Positions 1 to 8,246 of a DNA stretch of 19,000 nt are shown one piece after another; within the stretch, counting starts at the first letter, position 1; every line of letters starts with the position of its first letter. Both the position numbers and the translations under genes were made by a program. Origin of the DNA: an uncultured Oscillospiraceae bacterium (GTDB taxonomy: Bacteria > Bacillota > Clostridia > Oscillospirales > Oscillospiraceae); NCBI GenBank assembly GCA_934591705.1, contig CAKTPM010000026.1, forward strand, positions 1-19,000, read 5' to 3'. The notes under the pieces were generated by a model. It searched no databases. It was not told the origin of the DNA and worked only from the letters and a program-made list of their open reading frames with translations.

Positions 1-2
1 AC

Positions 3-3000
3 AGCGTCACAGATGTGAATGTTACGGACAGCGGCAGCAAGCTGGAGTTCAAGGCGGCCTTCCCCGAGACGGATAGCAAGGACACCCCCACCATTACTGC
101 CGTTCCCATGGCATCTGCCATCACCTACGGCCAAAAGCTGTCGGACAGCACGCTGACCGGCGGCAAGGCCTCCTTTGGCAGCACAGAGGTTAAGGGTACT
201 TTCGCCTGGAAGAGCGTCACCACCGCCCCCCAGGTCAAGGACAGCAACTCCACCGAGTACGAAGTTATCTTTACGCCGACCGATACGGCAAACTATGAAA
301 CCGCTACCTGCAAGGTAAAGCTGGAGGTGAAGCCCAAGAGCATTACTATCAATGCAACGGACATCAACGACATTTCCGAGCAGGTTTGGTCTGCTGACGG
401 TGTAAAGCCCGCGATTAGCTTCAAGGCAGGCACAGAAGCCGCAGCTATGGTAAATACCGATTACAAGGTAACTTATTCCGACAATACCTCTGTCGGTACC
501 GGCAAAGCCACTGTCTCTCTTGAAACCGGCAGCAACTATACCTTTACCGATGTTGTCAAGACCTTCAACATCAAGGCGGCCACGGCGGACAAAACCCTCC
601 AGGAGACCCTGAAAGCCACCCACAAGCCCTACACCGGCATCTATGATGGTTCGGAGCATGATGCGTTTACCGTTACCGGGCTGCCCAGCGGCTGGAGCGT
701 AAAGTACAAAGCGCCTGAAGCTCCTGCCTCTTACAACAGCACCATGCTGAAGGTCAAGAATGTGGCCGACACGAAGATGTATTATGTCAAGTTCAGCCAC
801 GCGAACTATGAGGATATTCTCGTTGCCTACAAGGTAGAGATCACCGCCAAGAACCTTTCGAATATTGTTGATGCTGGTTTCACCGTTGCTGCCGGTAGCG
901 TCTATAACGGCGGCAGCGAGCTCAAGCCCGCCGTCACCGTCAAGGACGGCACTACCCCTCTGACCGAAAACACCGACTACACAGTGACCTATAAAAACAA
1001 CACCGATGCCGGTGAGGCCACCGTTATCTTCGCCGGTAAGGGCAACTACACCGGCACAAAAAACCTTCCCTTTACCATCGCAAAGAAAGAAGTCACTATT
1101 TCCTCTGCCAGTGTGGCGAATAAGGTATTTGACGACACCGTCAACATTCCCGACGGCACCGTTACCGCGAGTGTGACCGATTTGACCGGCAACGACTACA
1201 CCGTGTCCGCAGCGACCGAGCAGAAGTATGTGGGCACTGGCACTGCTACCGTCACCGTAAAACTGACGAAGGAAGCGTATAAGAACTACACCTTCGCAAG
1301 CGATGCGCAGTCTGCCACCAAGACCGCCAACATCACTGTTACCCCGGTAACCACCGTCATCGCTGCAACACAATCTGAGATTTCCGTTGCCAAGGGCGGT
1401 AATACCCTAGATCTCAAGGACTATATCACCATGTCCGCTGGGTATTCTGCGAAAGATAAACTGACCTTTATTCAGAGCGGCACAATGCCCACCGGCACCT
1501 CTTTTGATACCGCTACCGGTGTTGTAACTTCCGGCAGCGCCAGCAGCACCACCGCCTTCACCGTGAAGGTCAAGTGCTCTGCCGTGAATGTGGATAGTGC
1601 CGGTGCAGCCGAATATGGCGAATCCAATGAGTTGGTCTTCACTGTCAAGGTCGTTGACAAGAAGGATGCGAAGGTCACTATCACCGGTACAGCCCCTACC
1701 CAAGTAGCATACGGCGGCAACGACTTTGTCCTGACAGCCGAGGATGCTGATAAGGGCACCGGCGTCGGCAAGTGGACCTGGAAGAGCTCTGACGACACCG
1801 TGCTGAAAGTTAATAATGACGGCAAAGTGACCATTATGGGTGTTGGCAAGGCAAAGATCACCGCTCAGTATGAATCCAATACTACCATCGGCAGCGCCAC
1901 CACTGCGGATATTGAAGTAACGCCGCGGGGTATTGCGGATGCCAAGGTCACCGTCACCGGCACTTATATCTATACCGGCAGTGAGATCAAGCCCGACGCA
2001 TCTAAGGTCACCGTTAAGATTGGGGAGAAAACTCTCAGCGAGGGTACTGACTTCACCATCGAATATGTCTATAACACTGACGCAAGTGCCAAGGCACAGG
2101 TGAAGATCGTTGGCAAAGGCAACTACCAAGGCAATGCGTTCGCTACCTTCACCATCGCGCCCAAGGAGCTTACTGACGCCATGATTGGCGCCATCGCCGC
2201 TGTGACCTATGACGGCGCCCCCAAGACTCCCACTGTGACTGCGGCTGCCAGTGAAGCGCATCTGACAACCGCCGACTTCACCGTCGCCTACACCAACAAC
2301 ACCAACGCCGGCACCGCCACCGTGACCATCACCGGTAAGGGCAACTACAAGGGCACCGCCAGCAAGACCTTCATCATCAACGCCAAGGCCATCACCGATA
2401 CCACGGTCACGGCGAATGTGGTGGGTGCGTCCTTCACCTACAACGGCAAGGATATCACTCCCGCGGTCACCGTCAGCGACGGCAGCAGGGCTCTGCGCAG
2501 CGGCACCGATTATACCGTGACCTACGGCGGTAATAAGAACGCCGGCACGGCCACCGTTACCATCGCCGGTAAGGGCAACTATGCTGACAGCAGGACTGTG
2601 AATTTCACCATCAGCCCCAAGCAGGTGAACTTCACCGCCACCGTGGACGGCAAGACCTATGACGGCACGGACACCATCCCCGCCGCCAATATCAAGAACA
2701 TCACCGTTCCTGCCGGCGAGATCGTCAAGGGCGATACCGTGACCGTGACCGGCACTGCTAGCGCCGTTCTGACGGATGGCACGGACGCCGGCTCCCACAA
2801 GGCAAAGGTGACTCTGACTGGCGTGAGCATCAGCAACCCCAACTATGAACTGAAGAAGGATGCTGACGGCAACTATACCTGCATCGTTTCCAGTGTGGGC
2901 GTTTCCCCGCTGGCCAAGACCGACACCGCTGTGCAGCTGGAAGGCAGCACTATGACCAAGGGCACCGAGGCCGAGGCCGAGACCGAGGCCAAGGCCATCG

Positions 3001-3968
3001 TGACCGCTCCCGGCATGACCGAGGAGACCAAGAAAGCTCTGGGTATCACCGACGGCATGACCGAAGAAGAGAAGGTCGCAGCTGCCAAGAAGGCCCTGGC
3101 CGGCAAGGCGGGCCAGAGCGAGACCAACTCCCAGCTGCTCAAGCTGTCCGGCACTGCCGGCGGCGCACTGGTCATTCCTTATCCCGACACGGTCACCAGC
3201 CGCTTCACCATCAAGATCACCCTGCTGAAAGCTGATGGCACCATGGGCGAGCCCGTTGTGCTGGATAGTGCGGATAAGCTGGCGGCCGGCCTTAAGCTCA
3301 CCGCAGCCGAGGGCCTCTATCTCCTGAGCTGGAAGGCACCCTCCTCCGGCGGCAGCGGCTCCGGCAGCAGCAGCTACGGCTCCGGCGCCCACACCTTCAC
3401 CACCGACCTCACCGGCATCAACCTGGTGAAGGTGGACAACAAGGTGGTGCCCAGCAAGTACTACACCGTCTCCGGCAGCGATGTGACCCTCAGCGCCGAG
3501 TTCATGAGCACCCTCTCCAACGGCAAGCATACCATCGCCATTGAGAACGCCACCAAGGTGGCCCGGGCTACCTTCACCGTGAGCAGCAACGACAAGGCCA
3601 CCTACCAGCCCACCTCCAAGGAGCCCACCCAGGCCCCCGGCGAGATCGTGAAGGTCACCGTGGACAGCGGCAAGGCCACCGTCACCGCCGTGTATGTGGA
3701 CGGCGTGAAGCTCTCCGGCAAGGACTATGTGCTCTCCGGCAAGACCGTGAAGCTCCAGGGCACCTATACCCAGAAGCTCTCCGTGGGCTACCATACTCTG
3801 CAGGTGGACTACAGCAACGGCGCTACCGCCACCGCCCGCTTTGAGATCAAGGGCGCGGTGGTCTCCCCCAAGACCGGCGACGCCAGCGTGTACCTCTATG
3901 TGGCCATGGCCCTCATGAGCGGCACCGGCGCGGCCTATGTCACCCTCCGCCGCAAGAAGGAGAACTAA
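3..3968 (+). CDS. Large sortase-anchored Ig-repeat surface protein (5' end outside window)
   Basis: The frame is open to the left edge, so the first in-window start (GTG at 15) is probably internal and about 1320 C-terminal residues are seen. Residues are numbered from the GTG. Four Ig-like repeats with a GKGNY signature lie near 297-357, 644-717, 728-790 and 806-869. A BIG2-like domain lies near 554-640 and a YDG-like domain near 870-950. Two X2-like modules lie near 1125-1190 and 1209-1279, separated from the repeats by a Gly/Ser linker. The end is a sorting signal: SPKTGD, a hydrophobic stretch and the tail RRKKEN. The protein should be cleaved by sortase and linked to peptidoglycan, presenting a long stalk. 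X2 modules are common in bacterial surface and cellulosomal proteins. The ligand is unknown; adhesion or scaffolding is inference. A 16-bp hairpin follows the stop. Confidence 0.9.
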   Translation, partial: SVTDVNVTDSGSKLEFKAAFPETDSKDTPTITAVPMASAITYGQKLSDSTLTGGKASFGSTEVKGTFAWKSVTTAPQVKDSNSTEYEVIFTPTDTANYETATCKVKLEVKPKSITINATDINDISEQVWSADGVKPAISFKAGTEAAAMVNTDYKVTYSDNTSVGTGKATVSLETGSNYTFTDVVKTFNIKAATADKTLQETLKATHKPYTGIYDGSEHDAFTVTGLPSGWSVKYKAPEAPASYNSTMLKVKNVADTKMYYVKFSHANYEDILVAYKVEITAKNLSNIVDAGFTVAAGSVYNGGSELKPAVTVKDGTTPLTENTDYTVTYKNNTDAGEATVIFAGKGNYTGTKNLPFTIAKKEVTISSASVANKVFDDTVNIPDGTVTASVTDLTGNDYTVSAATEQKYVGTGTATVTVKLTKEAYKNYTFASDAQSATKTANITVTPVTTVIAATQSEISVAKGGNTLDLKDYITMSAGYSAKDKLTFIQSGTMPTGTSFDTATGVVTSGSASSTTAFTVKVKCSAVNVDSAGAAEYGESNELVFTVKVVDKKDAKVTITGTAPTQVAYGGNDFVLTAEDADKGTGVGKWTWKSSDDTVLKVNNDGKVTIMGVGKAKITAQYESNTTIGSATTADIEVTPRGIADAKVTVTGTYIYTGSEIKPDASKVTVKIGEKTLSEGTDFTIEYVYNTDASAKAQVKIVGKGNYQGNAFATFTIAPKELTDAMIGAIAAVTYDGAPKTPTVTAAASEAHLTTADFTVAYTNNTNAGTATVTITGKGNYKGTASKTFIINAKAITDTTVTANVVGASFTYNGKDITPAVTVSDGSRALRSGTDYTVTYGGNKNAGTATVTIAGKGNYADSRTVNFTISPKQVNFTATVDGKTYDGTDTIPAANIKNITVPAGEIVKGDTVTVTGTASAVLTDGTDAGSHKAKVTLTGVSISNPNYELKKDADGNYTCIVSSVGVSPLAKTDTAVQLEGSTMTKGTEAEAETEAKAIVTAPGMTEETKKALGITDGMTEEEKVAAAKKALAGKAGQSETNSQLLKLSGTAGGALVIPYPDTVTSRFTIKITLLKADGTMGEPVVLDSADKLAAGLKLTAAEGLYLLSWKAPSSGGSGSGSSSYGSGAHTFTTDLTGINLVKVDNKVVPSKYYTVSGSDVTLSAEFMSTLSNGKHTIAIENATKVARATFTVSSNDKATYQPTSKEPTQAPGEIVKVTVDSGKATVTAVYVDGVKLSGKDYVLSGKTVKLQGTYTQKLSVGYHTLQVDYSNGATATARFEIKGAVVSPKTGDASVYLYVAMALMSGTGAAYVTLRRKKEN

Positions 3969-4010
3969 GGAAAAGCGGAACCTATGACCCGCAGAACGCA
4001 ATAACAGGGC

Positions 4011-4044
4011 AGGGCGGGTGAGCAAGCTCTTGCTCACCCGCCCT
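4011..4044 (+). terminator. 16-bp perfect hairpin between surface genes, terminator-like without U-run
   Basis: The arms at 4011-4026 and 4029-4044 are perfectly complementary (AGGGCGGGTGAGCAAG on the left), with only two bases between them. No T tract follows, so it may be a weak or factor-dependent terminator, or an RNA-stability hairpin between the Ig-repeat gene and the transglutaminase gene. Confidence 0.5.
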
Positions 4045-4080
4045 TGCGAAACATTGACCGGACAGAATGGAGGAATACCG

Positions 4081-5751
4081 ATGAAAAAACGATTGTGCAC
4101 GCTTTTACTGGCCCTGCTCATGCTGCTGTCCATTGTGCCCGGCCAGTGCTTCGCCGAGGAGGAGGGGGCAGCCGTTGCGCTCGCCGCCCTTGCCCCGGAG
4201 ATCTTGTTTGTGGAGTGTGACGGTAACACGCCACCGATGCTTTTGGCCGGCCCCAGTGATGCGGATGTAACGCAATTGGCGAACCAACTCAAAACCTATG
4301 GTATCCAGCAGACCGCCACCTATACACCTGCGGAGGGAACAACTCTGACGGAGGCGGAGATCGCTGCACTTGGTCAGGATGTGGGCAGATTTATCGTTCA
4401 GAGCGGTACTGCCGCCTATACCTGGCGCTATACGGGATATACCGGCCCCGATGAGGCGGGAGTCTACACACTCTCCTTTACCCTTGTGACCATCAGTGAC
4501 TGGGGTACGCTGAAGGAACGGCTGGCCGCAAAGGTGGCGGCCGGGACTGTAACGATCACCGAAACCATCACTGCAGACAGCGAACTGCCGGAGAAGTTTT
4601 TGGCATCCTGGCCTGCTTCTGCGGGCCAGAACGCTACGGAAGGGAACGAGGGGCAGACCCTGACCTATCAGGGGAGCACCGCTGCAAAACAGCCGGATGG
4701 CAGCTATGTATATACCCTCAGTTATAACCTTGATACGCTTCATAAGAGCATCGCCAGCGCCGGAGCCGCCCTGCGGCAGTATATGAAGCAGCGGAATGAG
4801 GCGGTGACGATCCAGCTTAAGTGTGCCGCGTCTACCGATGATGCGCAAAAATTCATGGGTGATATTATGACGGAGGCCACAAAGCACACCGGAGAATCCA
4901 CCGAGGGCGATTATCTGCGGTGGCAATACGGAGGATATCAAGGGACTATCTCTATGATGCAGAGCGGTGAAACCACGACCTTTACCTTCAGCTATAATAT
5001 CTCCTATTACACTACCTCCGCGCAGGAGACCGAGATGGACACCTTCGCAAGTAATTTTGTCGGGAGCGATGCAATCAAAAAAGCCGCCAATGATTACGAA
5101 AAGGTCAAGGCCATCTATGACTGGCTCTGTACCAATGTGGTATACGATTATAAGAATCTGGATAAACCTGCGTATATGTTAAAGCACACCGCCTACGCGG
5201 CGGCGATAAATCATACGGCGGTCTGCCAGGGCTATGCGGTGCTCTTCTACCGCCTGGCCCTGGAGTGCGGCATCGATGCCCGGGTGATCGCGGGCAAGGG
5301 CAACGGCGGTAAGGGATGGGAAGACCATGCCTGGAATATCGTAAAGCTGGGCGGGAAGTACTATCTGTTGGACGCTACCTGGGACGCCGGCAAAACACCA
5401 CCGCGATATCAGTATTTCCTGAAGGGTAGAGATGCCGGGCTTTTCCCCAATCACAATCCGTACTATAATGAGATGGTAGGCACCCAATATTTCGGAGAGG
5501 AATATGACTACACAGCTCTCGGCGTTTCTTCCACCAACTACGATCCCCAGACCGCTGTCTCCGAGCAGTACGACCTCAACGGCGGCGGCTTTGATATCAG
5601 TGACCTGCAATGCCTCTTTGAGCACCTCTCCGGCACGCTGACGGGCACGATCGATACGACCAAGGCCGATATCAACGGCGACGGCCAGGTCAACATCCTG
5701 GACTATCAGGCCCTCTATGAGGCATGGAAAAAATATGGTATGGCCGCCTGA
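4081..5751 (+). CDS. Secreted transglutaminase-like protein with C-terminal dockerin
   Basis: The ATG at 4081 has GGAGG seven bases upstream and opens a clear signal peptide (MKKRLCTLLLALLMLLSIVP..CFA, cut near residue 25); the frame extends upstream but through the hairpin. The product is 556 aa. Residues 30-330 contain repeated unknown modules with a WR/WQYxGYxG pattern. A transglutaminase-like fold lies near 335-460, with the expected triad visible as Cys382 (AVCQGYAV), His416 (EDHAW) and Asp431 (LLDATWD). Such proteins act as cysteine proteases, transglutaminases or peptide cyclases; the reaction here cannot be told. Residues 497-553 form a type I dockerin. The second calcium loop (DINGDGQVNILD) is canonical. 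The first (DLNGGGFDISD) is one residue short and has Gly for Asp. The dockerin implies docking to a cohesin partner, possibly the protein at 8247-9392. Confidence 0.9.
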   Translation: MKKRLCTLLLALLMLLSIVPGQCFAEEEGAAVALAALAPEILFVECDGNTPPMLLAGPSDADVTQLANQLKTYGIQQTATYTPAEGTTLTEAEIAALGQDVGRFIVQSGTAAYTWRYTGYTGPDEAGVYTLSFTLVTISDWGTLKERLAAKVAAGTVTITETITADSELPEKFLASWPASAGQNATEGNEGQTLTYQGSTAAKQPDGSYVYTLSYNLDTLHKSIASAGAALRQYMKQRNEAVTIQLKCAASTDDAQKFMGDIMTEATKHTGESTEGDYLRWQYGGYQGTISMMQSGETTTFTFSYNISYYTTSAQETEMDTFASNFVGSDAIKKAANDYEKVKAIYDWLCTNVVYDYKNLDKPAYMLKHTAYAAAINHTAVCQGYAVLFYRLALECGIDARVIAGKGNGGKGWEDHAWNIVKLGGKYYLLDATWDAGKTPPRYQYFLKGRDAGLFPNHNPYYNEMVGTQYFGEEYDYTALGVSSTNYDPQTAVSEQYDLNGGGFDISDLQCLFEHLSGTLTGTIDTTKADINGDGQVNILDYQALYEAWKKYGMAA

Positions 5752-5763
5752 AGCAGCCATACG

Positions 5764-5794
5764 GAAAGACGGCCCCGGCCGTCTTTCTCTTTTT
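5764..5794 (+). terminator. Rho-independent terminator after the transglutaminase-dockerin gene
   Basis: GAAAGACGGCC at 5764-5774 pairs with GGCCGTCTTTC at 5777-5787. The sequence after it is TCTTTTTCCC. It lies 12 bases after the stop codon. Confidence 0.85.
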
Positions 5795-5845
5795 CCCTGC
5801 GGGGGCGTCCGCTGCCCCGGCGGGACAAGGAAAGGAGGGGCATCC

Positions 5846-6502
5846 ATGAAGCCAACAGAAAAAGCGGCCCGCCCCGGCACCGGCTCCGCATCGGCCGGGG
5901 CAGGGGAGAGCTGCGCCGAGGCCGCCCTGCGGGAGGAGGCGCGCCGCCGGCTGCGGAAAGAGAAGATTGCCGCCCGGGAGGCCCTCTCTCCGGAGCAGCG
6001 CCAGGCCGCCTCCCGGGCCATTGCCGCCCACCTGCGGGAGCTGCCTGCCTATCAGGAGGCGAAAACGGTGCTCCTCTATCAGGCGGTCCGGGGGGAGGTG
6101 TCCCTGGATGCTCTGGCCCCGGCAGGGAAGCAGGTGTGCTTCCCCCTGTGCCTCTCCGCCGGGGAGATGGCGGCCCTGGCGCCCCGGGACGCCTTGGCTC
6201 TGGCCCCGGGACGCTTCGGCATCCCCGCGCCGGTGCCGGAGCGCTCCCGGCTGATCCCGCCGGAGGAGATCGACCTGGTGGTGTGCCCCTGCACGGCCTT
6301 TGATCCGGCGGGACGCCGCCTGGGCATGGGCGGCGGCTACTACGACCGCTATTTGCAAAAATGCACCCGGGCAGCGGCGGTGGCCGTGGCCTTTTCGGTG
6401 CAGGAGGCCCCGGCCATTCCGGCGGCGGCCTGGGATGTGCCCATGGACGCGGTGATCACGGAGGCGGGCTGCCTCTATCCCGCCCCGCCGCCGGAGAAAT
6501 GA
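5846..6502 (+). CDS. 5-formyltetrahydrofolate cyclo-ligase
   Basis: The start is the ATG at 5846, preceded by AAAGGAGGGG; longer readings back to 5717 run through the upstream terminator. The product is 218 aa, a little longer than the usual 190, because of a low-complexity Ala/Gly/Glu N-terminus of about 30 residues before the family core (LRKEKIAAREALSPEQRQ). The C-terminal signature LGMGGGYYDRYL, which forms part of the nucleotide and substrate pocket, is intact, as is the preceding CPCTAFDPAGRR segment. The enzyme converts 5-formyl-THF to 5,10-methenyl-THF with ATP hydrolysis, in the cytoplasm, recycling a folate storage form. It stands between terminators and looks monocistronic. No function connects it to the surface genes on either side. 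Confidence 0.95.
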   Translation: MKPTEKAARPGTGSASAGAGESCAEAALREEARRRLRKEKIAAREALSPEQRQAASRAIAAHLRELPAYQEAKTVLLYQAVRGEVSLDALAPAGKQVCFPLCLSAGEMAALAPRDALALAPGRFGIPAPVPERSRLIPPEEIDLVVCPCTAFDPAGRRLGMGGGYYDRYLQKCTRAAAVAVAFSVQEAPAIPAAAWDVPMDAVITEAGCLYPAPPPEK

Positions 6503-6531
6503 CCGCCGCCTGGGGGCTTCGTGATCCAACC

Positions 6532-6573
6532 AAAAGCACCCTGGGGGCGTAGGCCTGTCCCCAGGGTGCTTTT
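6532..6573. terminator. Strong terminator between convergent genes
   Basis: A 15-bp perfect stem (AAAAGCACCCTGGGG at 6532-6546 with CCCCAGGGTGCTTTT at 6559-6573) is followed by further T on the plus strand. On the minus strand the run is TTTTGG, so it may also stop the lysozyme-dockerin transcript, less strongly. Confidence 0.88.
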
Positions 6574-6588
6574 TTCTATATCGGGATG

Positions 6589-8130
6589 TTACTTCTTCAG
6601 CAGCGCGGCCAGGGCGGTGAGATCGGCGGCGGTAATCGCGCCGTCGCTGTTGACATCGGCAAGCTGCCGCACGCCCTCGGGCAAGAGCTCGATCTCGGCC
6701 ACATGGCGGCCCAGCAGGTGCAGGTCCTGCTCCGTCAGGCGGCCGTCCTGGTCCACATCTCCCGGCAGGTCAGAGGGGAGCGGGTCTGTAAAGTCGTCCA
6801 GCTTCACAAGGCCGCAGTCCGGGCAGGTATAGGTGGTGTAGCCGGGCTTGCCCACCTCCGGCGGCGTCACGGCCCCCTTTTCCCAGTGGGCGTGGGGGCA
6901 TGTGCTCCACCGGCCGGTGAAGGTCACGGCGGTCTGCAGTACCTGATAGGCGCTGCCCGGGGCATAGAGGGCGCTGCCGTCGTGCCAGCCGTCAAAGAGG
7001 TAGCCGGGGCGCTTGTCCGGCGTGGGCAGGGTGACGGTGCCGCCGAAATCCACCGTGCCGCCGGGGAAGGCGGTCTCATAGCCGCTTTGGTAGGCGTAGG
7101 TGCACCGGGTAGGGGAGACCACATAGAAAATATGGCGGAAGCTGGCGGCTTTGCCGGAGACATCCCGGGCATCGATGCAGTAGGTGTAGCTGCCCGGAGA
7201 GCTCAGGCGGCGGAAGGCCAGGTTGTTGTCGGGGCCGTCCCAGCGGATGTCAAAGGTGCGGCTGTCCCAGGAATTGGGCCCGTAGCCGATCACGGTATTC
7301 CCTGCGGCATCGGTCACATAGACCGAAGCGGCGGAGATGGGGTAGTTGGAGCGCACCGTGCCCCTTATGATAAAGGAGCCGTAGTAGGAGGAATTGTTAT
7401 AGGGCAAGGTCGTCGGGGCGATCTGCAGGGTGGAGGCGGCGGGGTCGCCGGAGGTGACGGGGGCGGCGGTCTTATCCACATATTTTTTCCAGAAGGCCTG
7501 GGCGTTGCTGCCCCGCCCGATGCCGCCCACCCAGTAATTTTGGGGCCGCTCGTACATGCAGCAGAAAATGTAGCCCACATACCAGGCGCCGTGGAGGTCA
7601 TTTTCCACCGCCAGGATGCGGGGGCGGGTGTCGTTGAAGCTCCCGGATTCGTACAGGTCGTAGAGGATGTAGCGCGCCTGGCCCCGGAGCATGTTGAACT
7701 TGAGCTCCTCCGTGACATTGCCGGCGGCCTCGCTGCCCAGGTACACGGTCCGGGTGAGCAGATCAAACCAGGGATAGCCGTTCCTTTTGCACCAGCCGGT
7801 CATTTTATCAAAATTCTCGTTGTGCCAGCCGCAGATGCCCCCGGAGGTGGGCGCGCCGGCCACATAGTCGCCTACAGTGGTGGGGTCGTAGTTATAGGGG
7901 GCGCCGCCGACCTCCTGGAGGATGTTGCCCAAAATGCCGCAGGCGATGGCCGGGGCGTTGCCGGCGGCTCCGCGCTCCTGCAGGGCCAGCACCAGCTCCG
8001 TGTAGATGGTATTCTCCCGCTGGGCGCGGATATCCTCCTGGGAGAAGACGATGCAGGGCAGGAGGATGGCCGTTATCAGCAGCAGACACAGCGCGGCGCG
8101 TATTTGCTTTTTCATTTGCCTCAGCGGCAT
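6589..8130 (-). CDS. Secreted phage-lysozyme-like protein with Ig, Flg_new-type and dockerin modules
   Basis: The start chosen is the ATG at 8130, with AAAGGAGG eight bases upstream on the minus strand; this gives 513 aa and excludes a 14-residue upstream extension. A hydrophobic segment at 12-30 should be a signal peptide or membrane anchor. Residues 47-220 resemble the Phage_lysozyme2 (tail lysozyme) family: ACGILGNILQEVGG carries the probable catalytic Glu73, followed by GGICGWHN and a YLGSEAAGNVTEELKF helix. Then come an Ig-like domain (248-339), a Listeria-Bacteroides-type repeat (344-408, GYLFDGWHDGSALY), a CPDC-containing knob (411-439) and a dockerin (456-511). Both calcium loops of the dockerin are canonical (DVDQDGRLTEQD and DVNSDGAITAAD). 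It probably cuts peptidoglycan outside the membrane and is held by a cohesin. Such domains are otherwise known from phage tails and conjugation proteins; coupling to a dockerin is notable. Confidence 0.88.
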   Translation of the reverse strand: MPLRQMKKQIRAALCLLLITAILLPCIVFSQEDIRAQRENTIYTELVLALQERGAAGNAPAIACGILGNILQEVGGAPYNYDPTTVGDYVAGAPTSGGICGWHNENFDKMTGWCKRNGYPWFDLLTRTVYLGSEAAGNVTEELKFNMLRGQARYILYDLYESGSFNDTRPRILAVENDLHGAWYVGYIFCCMYERPQNYWVGGIGRGSNAQAFWKKYVDKTAAPVTSGDPAASTLQIAPTTLPYNNSSYYGSFIIRGTVRSNYPISAASVYVTDAAGNTVIGYGPNSWDSRTFDIRWDGPDNNLAFRRLSSPGSYTYCIDARDVSGKAASFRHIFYVVSPTRCTYAYQSGYETAFPGGTVDFGGTVTLPTPDKRPGYLFDGWHDGSALYAPGSAYQVLQTAVTFTGRWSTCPHAHWEKGAVTPPEVGKPGYTTYTCPDCGLVKLDDFTDPLPSDLPGDVDQDGRLTEQDLHLLGRHVAEIELLPEGVRQLADVNSDGAITAADLTALAALLKK

Positions 8131-8160
8131 CGGCGGGCCCTCCTTTTTTCGGATAGGGCC

Positions 8161-8189
8161 ATTATAACCCAAAACGCCAAATTCTGCAA
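8161..8189 (-). promoter_or_regulatory. Promoter of the lysozyme-dockerin gene
   Basis: Read on the minus strand, TTGCAG (8189-8184), a 17-bp spacer and a perfect TATAAT (8166-8161). The predicted start near 8153 leaves a short leader with the RBS before the ATG at 8130. Confidence 0.8.
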
Positions 8190-8190
8190 C

Positions 8191-8219
8191 TTGTATCTCC
8201 GGGAGATCAATGCTATAAT
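8191..8219 (+). promoter_or_regulatory. Promoter of the cohesin-dockerin gene
   Basis: TTGTAT (8191-8196), a 17-bp spacer and TATAAT (8214-8219), with an extended -10 TG at 8211-8212. Its -35 is one base from the -35 of the opposite promoter. Confidence 0.8.
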
Positions 8220-8246
8220 CTACCGTGAAAGAAAGGGGGTGCCGCC

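Noticed and set aside
4018..4080. N-terminal extension of the transglutaminase protein
   Set aside because: It overlaps the 16-bp hairpin and would put 21 residues ahead of a normal signal peptide.
1407..4292. 961-residue minus-strand open frame
   Set aside because: It mirrors the Ig-repeat gene, has repetitive His/Gly/Ala-rich translation without domain sense, and crosses the hairpin and the next gene.
5717..5845. N-terminal extension of the cyclo-ligase
   Set aside because: It would begin inside the upstream dockerin gene and read through a strong terminator; the ATG at 5846 has the RBS.
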